A stretch of 64,000 nucleotides of DNA from Armatimonadota bacterium (GCA_013314775.1 JABUFB010000020.1:1-64000), one strand, 5' to 3'. Shown: positions 51,794-61,307, counted from the first letter of the stretch. Program-made: numbers and translations. Notes: generated by a model not told the origin, from the sequence alone.

Positions 51794-53130
51794 CCACCCG
51801 GGCGTTTCTTTCACCGGCTCTAGACCAAATGGATACCCTGCGGCGTAACGAACTCGTAATGCTATGCGCTGCTGGAGTGCTCACCACTCTGGGCATGGCC
51901 CTTGTGTGCGCCGCACTCGGCGACAGCCCGGTGCGAGCCACCCGCGGATTCTCGCTGGTGGCGGCGTTGATTGTGGTCTGCTTCCTGATGGACCTCACGG
52001 GCCAAAAACGCGACCGCCTGCTGATGCCGGTTGTCGCGATGGCCGCGGGCATTGGCCTGATCCTGTTGTGGCGTCTGGACCCGTTCCGCGCCTCGAAGCA
52101 GATCATCTGGATGATGATGGGCAGCGCCGTCATGCTGGCCACGTACCTGATGATCACCGATGTGCGCTCGCTAGGCAGGCTGAAGTACTTGACCGGCGTA
52201 TGCGCCCTCTTGCTCCTGCTCGCAACCATGATCTGGGGCGAGGAGCGTTATGGCGCGCGCCTATGGCTGGACGTGGGTGTGCTTCCGCCTTTCCAGCCCA
52301 CGGAGATCGCCAAATTGCTGCTTGCGATCTCACTGGCGGGCATTCTGGCCGACCGCGGCCCGGTGATCCGCGAAGTCTCACGGGGGCGAGTCATTCCCCG
52401 GCTGGCTGAACTGCGTTATCTCGGCCCAACGGCGCTGCTGGTGGTCTTCTGTCTGGCCATTTTCGTCACTCAACGCGACCTGGGGGCCGCCGTTCTATTC
52501 CTGGGGCTGACCATTGCCGTGCTTTATATGGGGACGCGACGCAAGACCTACGTGGTTTTCGGCCTTCTCGCCTTCGCGCTCGGGGCCGTGGTGGCGCCGC
52601 AGCTGCTGGGATATGTGGACAAGCGAATGGTGGCGTGGCTCAACCCGTGGAGCGACCCGTCCGGCGCGGGTCTCCAGCCCCTTCAGGCCATGTTTGCACT
52701 GGCCGAAGGCGGGCTTCTCGGCACTGGCCTGGGGCTGGGCATGCCCTACAAGATGCCGGCGGTGGAGACAGATCTGATCCTGGCCGCAATAGGCGAGGAG
52801 CTGGGGCTTGCAGGCACTGCTGCGACCGTCATGCTTCTGGCGCTAGCCACCTTTGCGGGTTTCCGCATTGCCTGGCGCTCCACTGACCGTTTCGGCATGC
52901 TCCTTGCGGCCGGGCTGACCAGCGTCTTCGCCCTGCAGGCCCTGGTCATCACCGGCGGTGTCCTGCGACTTCTGCCGCTGACGGGTATCACGCTCCCATT
53001 CGTAAGCTATGGCGGGACGTCGGTAATCGCGAATTTCATTGCGGTGGGACTGTTGCTGGCTGTCTCCAGAGATTGCGGGCCCAGGCCCGGTGTCGTTCAT
53101 CTGACCAGGAAAGCGCCTGCCGACCGCTGA
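51790..53130 (+). CDS. SEDS family peptidoglycan polymerase (FtsW/RodA/SpoVE)
   Basis: A 446-residue ten-helix SEDS glycosyltransferase that polymerises lipid II. Landmarks are RLWLDVGVLPPFQPTEIAK, TQRDLGAAVLF with the catalytic Asp, the large loop LNPWSDPSGAGLQPLQAMFALAEGGLLGTGLGLG, and LPFVSYGGTSVIANF. Whether it is the elongation (RodA) or division (FtsW) form is not certain; in this gene order it is usually called RodA/FtsW next to PbpA. The start overlaps the FhaB-like stop. Confidence 0.94.
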   Translation: MTTRAFLSPALDQMDTLRRNELVMLCAAGVLTTLGMALVCAALGDSPVRATRGFSLVAALIVVCFLMDLTGQKRDRLLMPVVAMAAGIGLILLWRLDPFRASKQIIWMMMGSAVMLATYLMITDVRSLGRLKYLTGVCALLLLLATMIWGEERYGARLWLDVGVLPPFQPTEIAKLLLAISLAGILADRGPVIREVSRGRVIPRLAELRYLGPTALLVVFCLAIFVTQRDLGAAVLFLGLTIAVLYMGTRRKTYVVFGLLAFALGAVVAPQLLGYVDKRMVAWLNPWSDPSGAGLQPLQAMFALAEGGLLGTGLGLGMPYKMPAVETDLILAAIGEELGLAGTAATVMLLALATFAGFRIAWRSTDRFGMLLAAGLTSVFALQALVITGGVLRLLPLTGITLPFVSYGGTSVIANFIAVGLLLAVSRDCGPRPGVVHLTRKAPADR

Positions 53131-53148
53131 GGGTGGCTCCCCCAATTC

Positions 53149-54546
53149 ATGCGCGAGATCGATCATTTTCGGGCCAATGTGCTGAGCCTTGCGCGCGCCT
53201 TCACCATCGCCTTTGCGGTGATGGCGGTCGCTCTCGCCTACTGGCATGTAGTGCGAGCCCCACAATTGCGGGCTGACGCCCACAATCCGCGAACCCGCGA
53301 GCGCATCAAGCTCACGGAGCCCGGTCGTCTGCTGGCGTCTGACGGCTCGGCGATCCTTGAGGGCGTCAATCCCAATGGTGAATGGTACCTGGAGTACACC
53401 GAACCCGAGGTCTACTGCCACCTCACAGGGTACAACGAACGTACCGGACTACAGGCGTCCCTGCGTGACCCACTGTATGGGATGGGCGAGTATGAGGACC
53501 CCTGGGTGCGCCTGCTGCGGGGTCGCCCCCGTGGCTGCGATGTGCATCTCACCATCAACGCAGAGGCGCAGCGTCTCGCCGCGACGCTGATGAAGGGGCA
53601 GCGCGGAGCAGTGGTGGCGCTGGAACCCTCCACCGGGAGACTGCTGGTCATGGTCAGCGCCCCGGCGTATAACCCCGCTTTCGTCCTGGCTTCCGCCGCC
53701 GATTACGCAGCCTTCACCCAGAGCGACGAGAAATACGAGCTCAATCGGGCTCTGCAGGGACAGTACGTACCCGGGTCGGTGCTGAAGATCCTCACTGCCG
53801 CTGCGGCGCTGGATAAACAGTTAGTCAGTACAGACGATCAGTTTTCATGTAGCGGCACCCATGAGGTGAACGGGGCCATCATTCGGTGCCGCAGAAAGTC
53901 GGGGCACGGAACCATCGACCTCGAGGAGGCGCTGGCAGATTCGTGCAACGTGGTTTTCGCGCAGATCGGCCAGGCTCTGGGGGCCGAAGAGTTCAAGAAA
54001 TACGTCAATGCCTTCCACCTGCTGGACCGACCGGATCTACCGCTTCCTGCAAACGGGGGACGCATCGCCGCCATGGAGGGCCCGGAGGCCGAAATCGAGG
54101 TCGCGGAGGCTGCCTTCGGCCAGGGAGCCACTCTCGTATCGCCCGCTGCCGTCGCGCGGCTCGCGGCGACCATTGCCAATGATGGCTCGGTGCCGCGCCT
54201 GTCGTTGATCGATCGTATCGTCGGACCCAACGGTAAAGAACTGTTCCGCAATCACCCTGAGTCTCTGGGGCAGGCCGTGAGTTCTACAGCCGCGCAGGAG
54301 GTTGCAGGGATGATGGTTGAGGTTGTGGAACGAGGTACTGGTCGCAGCGCTCGGATTCGCGGGGTCAAGGTGGCCGGGAAGACAGGTTCGGCGCAGAACC
54401 CCTCCGGTGCCCCGCACGCCTGGTTTGCTGGTTTTGCCCCGGCGGACGCGCCGAAAGTCGCCATCGCCGTCATCATCGAGCACGGCGGGGCCGGCAGCTC
54501 GATCGCGGCCCCCGTCGCTCGTCAGGTCATGGAGCGCCTGCTGTAG
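53149..54546 (+). CDS. Class B penicillin-binding protein (PbpA-like transpeptidase)
   Basis: A 465-residue peptidoglycan transpeptidase with one N-terminal helix (about 15-35), a short dimerisation domain and a complete catalytic domain: S210-V-L-K213 (SxxK), S265-C-N267 (SxN) and K412-T-G414. It is short for class B proteins, as are actinobacterial PbpA proteins. It starts 18 nt after the SEDS gene, its usual partner, so the two probably form one synthase that links glycan polymerisation with cross-linking. Confidence 0.95.
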   Translation: MREIDHFRANVLSLARAFTIAFAVMAVALAYWHVVRAPQLRADAHNPRTRERIKLTEPGRLLASDGSAILEGVNPNGEWYLEYTEPEVYCHLTGYNERTGLQASLRDPLYGMGEYEDPWVRLLRGRPRGCDVHLTINAEAQRLAATLMKGQRGAVVALEPSTGRLLVMVSAPAYNPAFVLASAADYAAFTQSDEKYELNRALQGQYVPGSVLKILTAAAALDKQLVSTDDQFSCSGTHEVNGAIIRCRRKSGHGTIDLEEALADSCNVVFAQIGQALGAEEFKKYVNAFHLLDRPDLPLPANGGRIAAMEGPEAEIEVAEAAFGQGATLVSPAAVARLAATIANDGSVPRLSLIDRIVGPNGKELFRNHPESLGQAVSSTAAQEVAGMMVEVVERGTGRSARIRGVKVAGKTGSAQNPSGAPHAWFAGFAPADAPKVAIAVIIEHGGAGSSIAAPVARQVMERLL

Positions 54547-54622
54547 TGAGCCAGTCACATGACCGTGCCGGCGCACGCGCAGACGCCGGCCATTCCGGAC
54601 CCAAACCTCGGAGAGACTACCC

Positions 54623-56554
54623 ATGAGCCAGGCCAGACCGGGTATGGTAATCGCGAACCGATACCGGCTCGACGTCCTGATCGGCGAAGGTGGCATGTCC
54701 ACCGTCTGGAGAGGTACCGACCTGTCTTTGGCGCGAGACGTCGCCATCAAGGTGCTGCGGGAGGAGATCGCGGGCCAGGCCGACGCCGTGAGCCGATTTC
54801 GCCGCGAAGCCCATGCCGCTGCGAAGCTGAACCACCCCAATATCGTTCAGATCTTCGACACCGGCATGGATGGTGACATCCATTTCATCGTCATGGAGTA
54901 CCTGCCCGAGCCCGACCTGAAGAAGGTCATCAAGGGCTGGGCGCCGCTCCCCGAAGAGCGCGGTGTGGCGGTTGCCATCGAGTGCTGTCGAGCGCTGGCT
55001 TATGCCCATCGAAACGGCATTGTCCACCGCGACGTCAAACCGCACAACATTCTGTTTACCGACGAAGGCCGCGTGAAGCTATCGGACTTCGGCATCGCCG
55101 CCGCCCTGGGCGCGCCGGGATCCGATTCCGAGGGCTTTGTGCTGGGGTCGGCACACTATATCTCTCCGGAGCAGGTCCAGGGCAGCCCTGCAGGACCGCA
55201 TTCCGACCTGTACTCCCTGGGTTGCGTGTTGTATGAGGCTCTGACGGCACGCACACCCTTCAGTGGCGTCTCGGATGCAGAGATTGCCTCCCGCCGCCTG
55301 CGTGAGCGTCCCACGCCCATTCGCACACTCAACCCGGCTATCTCGCCGGCCGTTGAGTTCATCATCAACAAGGCCATGGCCCGGGACGTTGCTCAGCGGT
55401 ACCGCAGCGCCGACGAGATGCTGGCGGATCTCGTCAAGCTCTCCGGAGGTGGCGAATTCGAGCGCACCGGCGTCCTCGTTTCCCCCGATGCGGCCACGAC
55501 GCGCCTTGAGCCGGATCTGTCTATCTCTCCCCCGGGGGTGCGCTCGGGCAACATACGGGAGCGTTTTGCGGCAGGATCCGGCGAGGATGAAGCCCCAACG
55601 GTTCGTCCCCCGCGCAGCGCGCCGGTGGTGCGGCCTCAGCAGGCGAAGCCGACGCCAATCGGGCCCATGGTCGCAATCGGGGTCGTTGCCGCGCTTGTAC
55701 TGCTTCTCGTGGTCTGGTTGCTGAAGCTCGCATTTTACTCCGGCGATGCGGGGCCAAAGGTGCAGGTGCCCATGGTCAAGGGCAAAGAGCGGGCCGAGGC
55801 GCGAGCGATCCTGGAAGCCAATCACCTCGTCGAGGGGGTCGTGACCACCGAGGAAGACCCGATGCAGCCCGAGGGCGTTGTTATACACCAGAGCCCGGCG
55901 GAAGGCTCCACGGTGGAGGCGGGGACCCCAGTCGACCTGGTGGTCAACCGGGGCACGGAGATGGTGGTCACGGTTTCAGTTGAGGGGCGGACCCTGGAGG
56001 AGGCCAACGAAGTGCTGGAACGCGCCGGCCTCAGCCTGGGCGAGGTCTCACACATCTACCATGCAACGGTCCCGACGGGCATCGTTGTCAAGCAAAGCAT
56101 CAAGCCCGGCACCAAGGTTGAGCGACGCACGGAGATTGACTTGACCGTAAGCAAGGGGCCCGAGCCCCAGACCACTACCGAACCTCCGCCAGGCGGCCAA
56201 ACTGGCGCCGTAGAGGTGGTCGAGCCTGAAGTCCAACTGACCCAGGACACCAAGTACATCCCCAACACTCCCGGGGAGCGCAGGTGGCAAGTCACCGTCA
56301 CTGTGCAGGGCCGTGAGTTGGGGCAAGATATTCAGGTGGTCAAACAGGATGACAGCGGGGCGCGCGTGGTCGTGTTGTCTGAGAAGCTGAACCCCAGCGA
56401 GACTTACAAGGTCCCGGTGGTGACTGAGGGTGCGGCGATCATCGAGGTCATCCACAACGGGCGCGTTGTGTTCCGCCAGGAAGAACCAGCACCCGCCGGG
56501 TCTTCGAAGACCCAAGACGAGCCGTCAGGCGAGGAGATCATGCCTGACGAGTAG
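54623..56554 (+). CDS. PASTA-domain Ser/Thr protein kinase (PknB/Stk1-like)
   Basis: A 643-residue membrane kinase: catalytic domain about 12-275 (Gly-loop IGEGGMSTVWRG, Lys43, HRDVKPHN at 135-142, DFG at 155-157), a juxtamembrane region, one transmembrane helix (about 348-372), and two extracellular PASTA domains (about 380-444 and 448-512). A C-terminal beta domain of some 110 residues follows that is not PASTA. PASTA domains bind muropeptides or lipid II, so it senses wall growth. Two PASTA repeats are fewer than the 3-5 common in Bacillota and Actinomycetota. GGAGAG is 7 nt before the ATG. No PP2C phosphatase gene is in the cluster. Confidence 0.95.
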   Translation: MSQARPGMVIANRYRLDVLIGEGGMSTVWRGTDLSLARDVAIKVLREEIAGQADAVSRFRREAHAAAKLNHPNIVQIFDTGMDGDIHFIVMEYLPEPDLKKVIKGWAPLPEERGVAVAIECCRALAYAHRNGIVHRDVKPHNILFTDEGRVKLSDFGIAAALGAPGSDSEGFVLGSAHYISPEQVQGSPAGPHSDLYSLGCVLYEALTARTPFSGVSDAEIASRRLRERPTPIRTLNPAISPAVEFIINKAMARDVAQRYRSADEMLADLVKLSGGGEFERTGVLVSPDAATTRLEPDLSISPPGVRSGNIRERFAAGSGEDEAPTVRPPRSAPVVRPQQAKPTPIGPMVAIGVVAALVLLLVVWLLKLAFYSGDAGPKVQVPMVKGKERAEARAILEANHLVEGVVTTEEDPMQPEGVVIHQSPAEGSTVEAGTPVDLVVNRGTEMVVTVSVEGRTLEEANEVLERAGLSLGEVSHIYHATVPTGIVVKQSIKPGTKVERRTEIDLTVSKGPEPQTTTEPPPGGQTGAVEVVEPEVQLTQDTKYIPNTPGERRWQVTVTVQGRELGQDIQVVKQDDSGARVVVLSEKLNPSETYKVPVVTEGAAIIEVIHNGRVVFRQEEPAPAGSSKTQDEPSGEEIMPDE

Positions 56555-56621
56555 GGGAACCACATCCCTGCCGGACCTGTCTAAGACCTGTGCAGCGGAG
56601 GAATACAGCAGGAGGAACCTC

Positions 56622-57398
56622 ATGTCCCGCATTTTCGCAGCAACCGGTGCATTCATCATTGCACTGTTATTGGTATCTTCGGGAGCTTTCGCGGCTGCCG
56701 GGGTCGTCGCCGGTGCTACCAACATCGCTGCCGCGGCCAACGGCGGCGTGATCGTGGCTGTCTCGGACCAGGCCAAGGACGCTAACGGTCAGATCATGCC
56801 CAATTGGCAGGCCGCGAACGCCATCGACGGCCTTTATGTGGTAGGCAACCACACCCCCCCGAACTCGTACGGCTGGTCCACCGACACTCCACCGTCCCCC
56901 GGAAAGCCCCACTGGATCGTGATCGCGTTCGGCAAGGAACACAAGACCCGCCTGATTAGCCGGGTGGTCATTGATCCAACGACCGACGACCCGCTTTACA
57001 TCGGCCGCTGGGTGAAGAACATCGAGATCCAGGTCTCCAGCACCGACAAGGATGGGCCTTACAAGTCGGTTGGGCGGTACCTTGTCGTCAACAAACCGAT
57101 CAAACAGGCCTTTGACTTCCCACCCGTAGAATGCCGCTACCTTCGCATTCTCATTCACGACAACCACGGCTCCGACCGCTGCGTGGAGCTTGGGGAGATC
57201 GAGGTCTACGAGGCGATCGTTGGCGAGAACCAGCTTGAGGAGATGATCCTGCGCCTGGAGAACCTGCTGCAGGACCTCAAGCGCTATCGAGACGCTCGCA
57301 GTTATGAGCAGCAGAAAGCTACCCTTGAGGCGGTGACCCGCAAGGAAGAGCCTGCTCCCGCTCCGGCGCCTGTTGAACCCGCCGCCTCCGGGCAATAG
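56622..57398 (+). CDS. Exported discoidin (F5/8 type C)-like protein with coiled-coil tail
   Basis: A 258-residue secreted protein: signal peptide (about 1-27), an F5/8-type-C or galactose-binding-like beta-sandwich (about 35-200: NAIDG, SYGWSTDTPPSPGKPHWIVIAFG, VKNIEIQVSSTDKDGPY, CRYLRILIHDNHGSDRCVELGEIEVY), a coiled coil (ENQLEEMILRLENLLQDLKRY) and a Pro/Ala tail. It could bind glycans at the cell surface and oligomerise through the tail. GGAGG is 6 nt before the ATG. It follows the PASTA kinase by 67 nt. Confidence 0.87.
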   Translation: MSRIFAATGAFIIALLLVSSGAFAAAGVVAGATNIAAAANGGVIVAVSDQAKDANGQIMPNWQAANAIDGLYVVGNHTPPNSYGWSTDTPPSPGKPHWIVIAFGKEHKTRLISRVVIDPTTDDPLYIGRWVKNIEIQVSSTDKDGPYKSVGRYLVVNKPIKQAFDFPPVECRYLRILIHDNHGSDRCVELGEIEVYEAIVGENQLEEMILRLENLLQDLKRYRDARSYEQQKATLEAVTRKEEPAPAPAPVEPAASGQ

Positions 57399-57424
57399 CG
57401 GCAGGATGGTCCGTTGACAAGCGA

Positions 57425-57460
57425 AACGGCCAGGTCATCCGCGCAGGATGCCTGGCCGTT
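57425..57460. terminator. Strong bidirectional hairpin
   Basis: AACGGCCAGG (57425-57434) pairs with CCTGGCCGTT (57451-57460), and inside it CATCC pairs with GGATG, giving 15 stacked pairs with one unpaired T. It lies between convergent genes (56622 and 57484). A T-run is not evident. Confidence 0.65.
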
Positions 57461-57483
57461 GTCGTGTCTGCGACTGCTTCTCT

Positions 57484-59187
57484 TCAGGCCTGCTCCACTT
57501 CCCCTGCGGCCACAAGCTGCACCCCGAACTCAATCTCGATGTCCATTTCCAGCAGGCGTCGCCAGGGCAGCCTCAGCCGGCTCTCCTCCAGCTCTGCCAG
57601 TACCAGTGCTGTCTGCTCCTCGCCATCGTGACCGGTGCCCAGTACCACACATTGCCTGCCGAGGAACTGGTCAATCCACAGGTCGCTGACGGCCCTGGTC
57701 AGTTCGTCGCGCATCATCGCTTCGGCCTGCTGGTACCCGCGGGACAGGTCGAGAAGGCCGCTTCGTAGTCCCTCACTGATGTGCTCCAGTATGCGTGGTC
57801 GGACCCGGGCCTGGTAAAGCCAGTCATCGGACAGACGCTGGACGAGAAGACGAATATGTGCCTTCTCCGACGCGATCAGCGAGTCCAGAAGGGCCAGGTA
57901 TCGCAAAGGCGGCATGTCCCCCACCGCGCGCACCAGATCGAACGCGCCCTTGTCTTGGAGCGAGATGACCCGCAGGGCACCGTGCGCCAGGGCCGAGCCG
58001 ATGGCGTTGCTGGCCGAGTTCCAGCCCGCGTAAGTGAGCAATGAGGGCAGGCTGGGAGTCGCCGAGATCAGCTCCTGCACGAAAACGTCGTCCGCGCCCG
58101 ACCCGAAGGCAATGTCGCACACCGCTAGACCCCGGCCACGAGATATCTCCATCGCGTCGTCGATGAACTTTCGAGCGACGCTGCGGTGGTTGGTCGCCAC
58201 CGCCTGGTCCTGCAGTGCTTCGCGGTCGTATTTCGCGGGCGGGTTCACCGCGAGCACAATGTCGGCTTTGCGCGAACCAGACGAAGCTTCGCGCGCGCCG
58301 ATGAGCGAGATCTGCTCGCGGATCGATTGCATGAACGGCCTGTCCTCCGAGGGCGGAACGATGCTGCGCGTGGCGCCAGAGGGCAGACACAAGCGGACGG
58401 AGGGGACCTTCTCCATGTGGCTGTGGACGAACCGGGCCAGCAGGCACATGCCAATCTGGTCCACGCCCATGACCGTCATGGTGCGGTCCGACACCCCCAG
58501 TTCATTTGCCATGGCGGCAATTTCAGCCTGCTCGTGCCGGTGCACCCCGCCCTCGGCCGCGGCGTCCTGGGCATACACCAGAAAATCGAGATGCCGGGCG
58601 GCCAGGTTGTGCAAGAGGCGCAGATTCACTTCGTGGTTGCGCTTGCGCACCGCCAGGTACTCGCCCAGCACCGCTGCGGGGATCTCCCTCTGGATCGCTG
58701 CGAGCCGGCGCGACACGTGCTCAGACCCGGACTCGCCCATGTCACCGGCGAGGATGGAGTATTGTCGCAGTGCGGAGACATACTGGGCCGCCTCGTCCGA
58801 GACGGTGGTGGAGCCGAGGCGCATGATTGTCGAAAAGCCATAGATGGACGCGTCCGGACAAGCTTCCCGCAAATCCGCCAGGATGTTGAGGCGCTCCAGG
58901 GCAAGCTGGGTGCGCGTCCCAGGCGAACACGAGGCCACCAGGCCGCCATAGGCAAGCATGTCCAGACTCAGAATGCAGCAGTCCACCCCGGACTCGCAGT
59001 GCGTGCGGATCCAGTCAGCGATCTCGTCGGGCTTCCCCGGATTGCGGAAACACCCCAGCATCTCGGCTGGGGGAGTAACCATCTCGTAGTCAACCATCTG
59101 TGCCAGGAGTCGGGGAGCTTTCTGGTTGTACGGCCTGTCATCAAGAGGAACGTACAGCACGCGGTGGAGTCGGTGTCTCAGCGTCAC
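57484..59187 (-). CDS. DUF4127 family protein
   Basis: A 567-residue cytoplasmic protein of the DUF4127 family (PF13552). Signatures are VLYVPLDDRPYNQKAP at the N-terminus, LSLDMLAYGGLVAS, STIMRLGSTTVS, the conserved DFLVYAQDAA, GVDQIGMCLLAR and LTYAGWNSASNAIGSALA. Members occur in Bacillota, Armatimonadota and marine bacteria. The fold looks enzyme-like (many conserved Asp, Arg and His), and the family is often near sugar metabolism genes, but no function is known to me. GGAGG is 7 nt before the GTG start. It is third in the apgM-regulator-DUF4127 run. Confidence 0.9.
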   Translation of the reverse strand: MTLRHRLHRVLYVPLDDRPYNQKAPRLLAQMVDYEMVTPPAEMLGCFRNPGKPDEIADWIRTHCESGVDCCILSLDMLAYGGLVASCSPGTRTQLALERLNILADLREACPDASIYGFSTIMRLGSTTVSDEAAQYVSALRQYSILAGDMGESGSEHVSRRLAAIQREIPAAVLGEYLAVRKRNHEVNLRLLHNLAARHLDFLVYAQDAAAEGGVHRHEQAEIAAMANELGVSDRTMTVMGVDQIGMCLLARFVHSHMEKVPSVRLCLPSGATRSIVPPSEDRPFMQSIREQISLIGAREASSGSRKADIVLAVNPPAKYDREALQDQAVATNHRSVARKFIDDAMEISRGRGLAVCDIAFGSGADDVFVQELISATPSLPSLLTYAGWNSASNAIGSALAHGALRVISLQDKGAFDLVRAVGDMPPLRYLALLDSLIASEKAHIRLLVQRLSDDWLYQARVRPRILEHISEGLRSGLLDLSRGYQQAEAMMRDELTRAVSDLWIDQFLGRQCVVLGTGHDGEEQTALVLAELEESRLRLPWRRLLEMDIEIEFGVQLVAAGEVEQA

Positions 59188-59260
59188 GGCAATACCTCCC
59201 TGCGACTTTCCCGGAAGGCTTTCGCCTCAATGCACACAGGGCCGGCGCGGAACACGCCCC

Positions 59261-59875
59261 CTACAGGCTCTCTTCCAAGGGTGGCACGCCGTTCTCCGGC
59301 AGGACTGCTTCCCAGAACCGCTGTTCGCCGTACAAGGGCGTGGACTGAATCACCCAGCGCTCGCGTTCCAGCGGGTCAGCCAGCAATTGAGCCAGGTCCG
59401 CGAAGCTGAGCACCCATATTTCGGCCTTCAGGCCCAAGGACTCGCAACGCACCGCGAACTTGCGTTCGAGCCCGGCGCGCGCGTAACTCTCGGCCAGCAG
59501 GACAATGCGTTCAACATTCCCGGTTTGCTGCAGTGCGAGCGCCTCGAGGCCCTCGGTGGGCATGTCAGGAACAACGTCTCGCAGCGCCGAAAAGGCCTGA
59601 GTCCGGCTGTCGCAGATGCCGTCTACCGGGACCCGTTCTTGCAGCGCCAGGAGGGACAGCCACAAGTGGGCCGCGGTTCCCGCCTTGAGCCTGCAGAGCA
59701 CCTCCCGGCCCTGTTTTGCCAACTCGATCGCGCCCTGTTTCGCCAGCGCCCGGACGTGCTTGTGGGTGGGCTGATAAGACAAATCAATATTCTGAGCGAT
59801 GCATAGAATGGACACCGGCGCGCTGTAAGCGCGCTTCAGGTATCCGATGATCTGCAGGGCGGATTCGTACCGCAA
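59261..59875 (-). CDS. Winged-helix regulator-like protein
   Basis: A 204-residue cytoplasmic protein. The N-terminal 75 residues look like a winged helix-turn-helix (IIGYLKRAYSAPVSILCIAQNIDLSYQPTHKHVRALAKQGAIELAKQG), with the recognition helix near THKHVRALAK. The remaining 125 residues have no family I recognise but resemble effector or nucleotidyltransferase-like domains in regulators. It starts at TTG with GAGGG upstream. It lies between apgM and DUF4127 on the same strand and may control them. DNA binding is inferred from the fold only. Confidence 0.75.
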   Translation of the reverse strand: MRYESALQIIGYLKRAYSAPVSILCIAQNIDLSYQPTHKHVRALAKQGAIELAKQGREVLCRLKAGTAAHLWLSLLALQERVPVDGICDSRTQAFSALRDVVPDMPTEGLEALALQQTGNVERIVLLAESYARAGLERKFAVRCESLGLKAEIWVLSFADLAQLLADPLERERWVIQSTPLYGEQRFWEAVLPENGVPPLEESL

Positions 59876-59920
59876 GCCGAGCCCTCGAGAGCCGCGTTTG
59901 TGTCTCCGGCGGACCTGTTC

Positions 59921-61177
59921 TTACGCGCCGAACTTGGCCTGGCGCCCAGCATAGCTCAGCAGGATGCGCATGACGTCTTCGCCCGTGATGTGGCCGACGG
60001 ACCCCGCCGCCGCTGGGCGCTCACCATAGGTAGTCACGCCGTCAGGACGCACGCCGTATCCGCAGAAGGCCACCGGGATGCCGTCGCCGGAGTGATCCAT
60101 GAGGCTGCAGGGGGTGCAGTGGTCTGCCCCTATCATCATCACGGTGTTGTTCCAGTCCAGCTTCTCCAGTAGATAGCCGACGGCTCGATCAACCTTTTCG
60201 ACTGCAGCGATCTTCGCTTCAGGGTTCCCGTCATGTCCGCCGAGGTCAGGGGCCTTGATGTTGGCCAGCACGAAATCATGGTCGGCGAGAGCGGCTTCGA
60301 CGGCCTTCGCGATGGCCATCTCGTCAGTGTCCGCGCCACCGGTAGCGCCGGGGACGTCCATGACGTTCATCGCGAGGTATTCGCCGAGCCCTCGCACCAG
60401 GTCAACTTCCACGATCATCGCACCATGCAGGTGGTAGCGGGCTTCGAAGCTCCCCAGTTCCACCGCAGTTCCGACTCCCCGGGGAAGGGCAGCGTTGGCG
60501 GGAGGCAGGCCCTCTTCGCGGCGCTTCTTGTTGACGGGGTGATTGTCCAGGATCTCGAAGGAGCGGGCCACGAACTCATTGACGATGCGCGCGGTGCGGA
60601 TGGCGTCCGGGTCATCCGCGGCCTCGGGCAGGGGCTTGCACTCGTAGTAAGCCACATTCTCAACATGTGGGTCGACTTCGCCGATCCGGTGGTCGAGATT
60701 CTCGCCCCGCAGGACAAGGGCGGCCCGATGCTCCACGGACTCCTTGAAGATGACCTCCACGCCCTCAATACCGTCCTTCAGGCCCTCCATGACCGCCTGA
60801 GCAAGCTCGTGGGTGCCGGACTTGATGCGTCCGGCACGGCGGTCGGTAACGATCCCGTTCTCCACGGTGGAGAAATTGCAGCGGAAGGCCAGGTCGCCAG
60901 GCCGAACGTCAATGCCCACACCTTTGGCTTCGAAGGGTCCTCGACCGCGGTACTGGGTGAAGGGGTCGTACCCCAGGATCGCCATATGGGCGGTATCGCT
61001 GCCCACCGGAATGCCGAACCCGGCGGGATGGAGATACCCGGATTCACCACGGGCAGCGACTGCATCCAGCGCCGGCGTATTGGCAGCCTCGATGGTGGTC
61101 TTGCCACCCAGGGACTCAACGGGACGGCCACCCATGCCATCGCCGAGAAAGATCAGCACCTTGCAGTTGGAGGACAT
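59921..61177 (-). CDS. apgM: Cofactor-independent phosphoglycerate mutase, archaeal ApgM type
   Basis: A 418-residue member of the alkaline phosphatase superfamily, interconverting 2- and 3-phosphoglycerate. The metal site opens LGDGMGGRP (Asp13), the catalytic Ser is in GSDTAHM (Ser60), and LANIKAPDLGGHDGN and MIGADHCTPCSLMDHSGD supply the other metal ligands. Length and order match archaeal-type aPGAM (about 400 residues) rather than the longer GpmI. AAGGAG is 6 nt before the ATG. A good promoter lies at 61279-61307. Confidence 0.92.
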   Translation of the reverse strand: MSSNCKVLIFLGDGMGGRPVESLGGKTTIEAANTPALDAVAARGESGYLHPAGFGIPVGSDTAHMAILGYDPFTQYRGRGPFEAKGVGIDVRPGDLAFRCNFSTVENGIVTDRRAGRIKSGTHELAQAVMEGLKDGIEGVEVIFKESVEHRAALVLRGENLDHRIGEVDPHVENVAYYECKPLPEAADDPDAIRTARIVNEFVARSFEILDNHPVNKKRREEGLPPANAALPRGVGTAVELGSFEARYHLHGAMIVEVDLVRGLGEYLAMNVMDVPGATGGADTDEMAIAKAVEAALADHDFVLANIKAPDLGGHDGNPEAKIAAVEKVDRAVGYLLEKLDWNNTVMMIGADHCTPCSLMDHSGDGIPVAFCGYGVRPDGVTTYGERPAAAGSVGHITGEDVMRILLSYAGRQAKFGA

Positions 61178-61278
61178 CAGGTACTCCTTTCGATACTGGA
61201 AGAAACGCGCGACGCGGGGCACGAGGCACCCGTCGCGCGCGGTCGTTCGCCGGAATCGCTCATTGTCGGGCAAGCGCG

Positions 61279-61307
61279 ATTCTAATTTACGCAGGAATCC
61301 AAGTCAA
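61279..61307 (-). promoter_or_regulatory. Sigma-70 promoter for apgM
   Basis: On the minus strand TTGACT (61307-61302), exactly 17 nt, TAGAAT (61284-61279), about 100 nt before the apgM ATG. One of the best promoter matches in the window. Confidence 0.78.
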
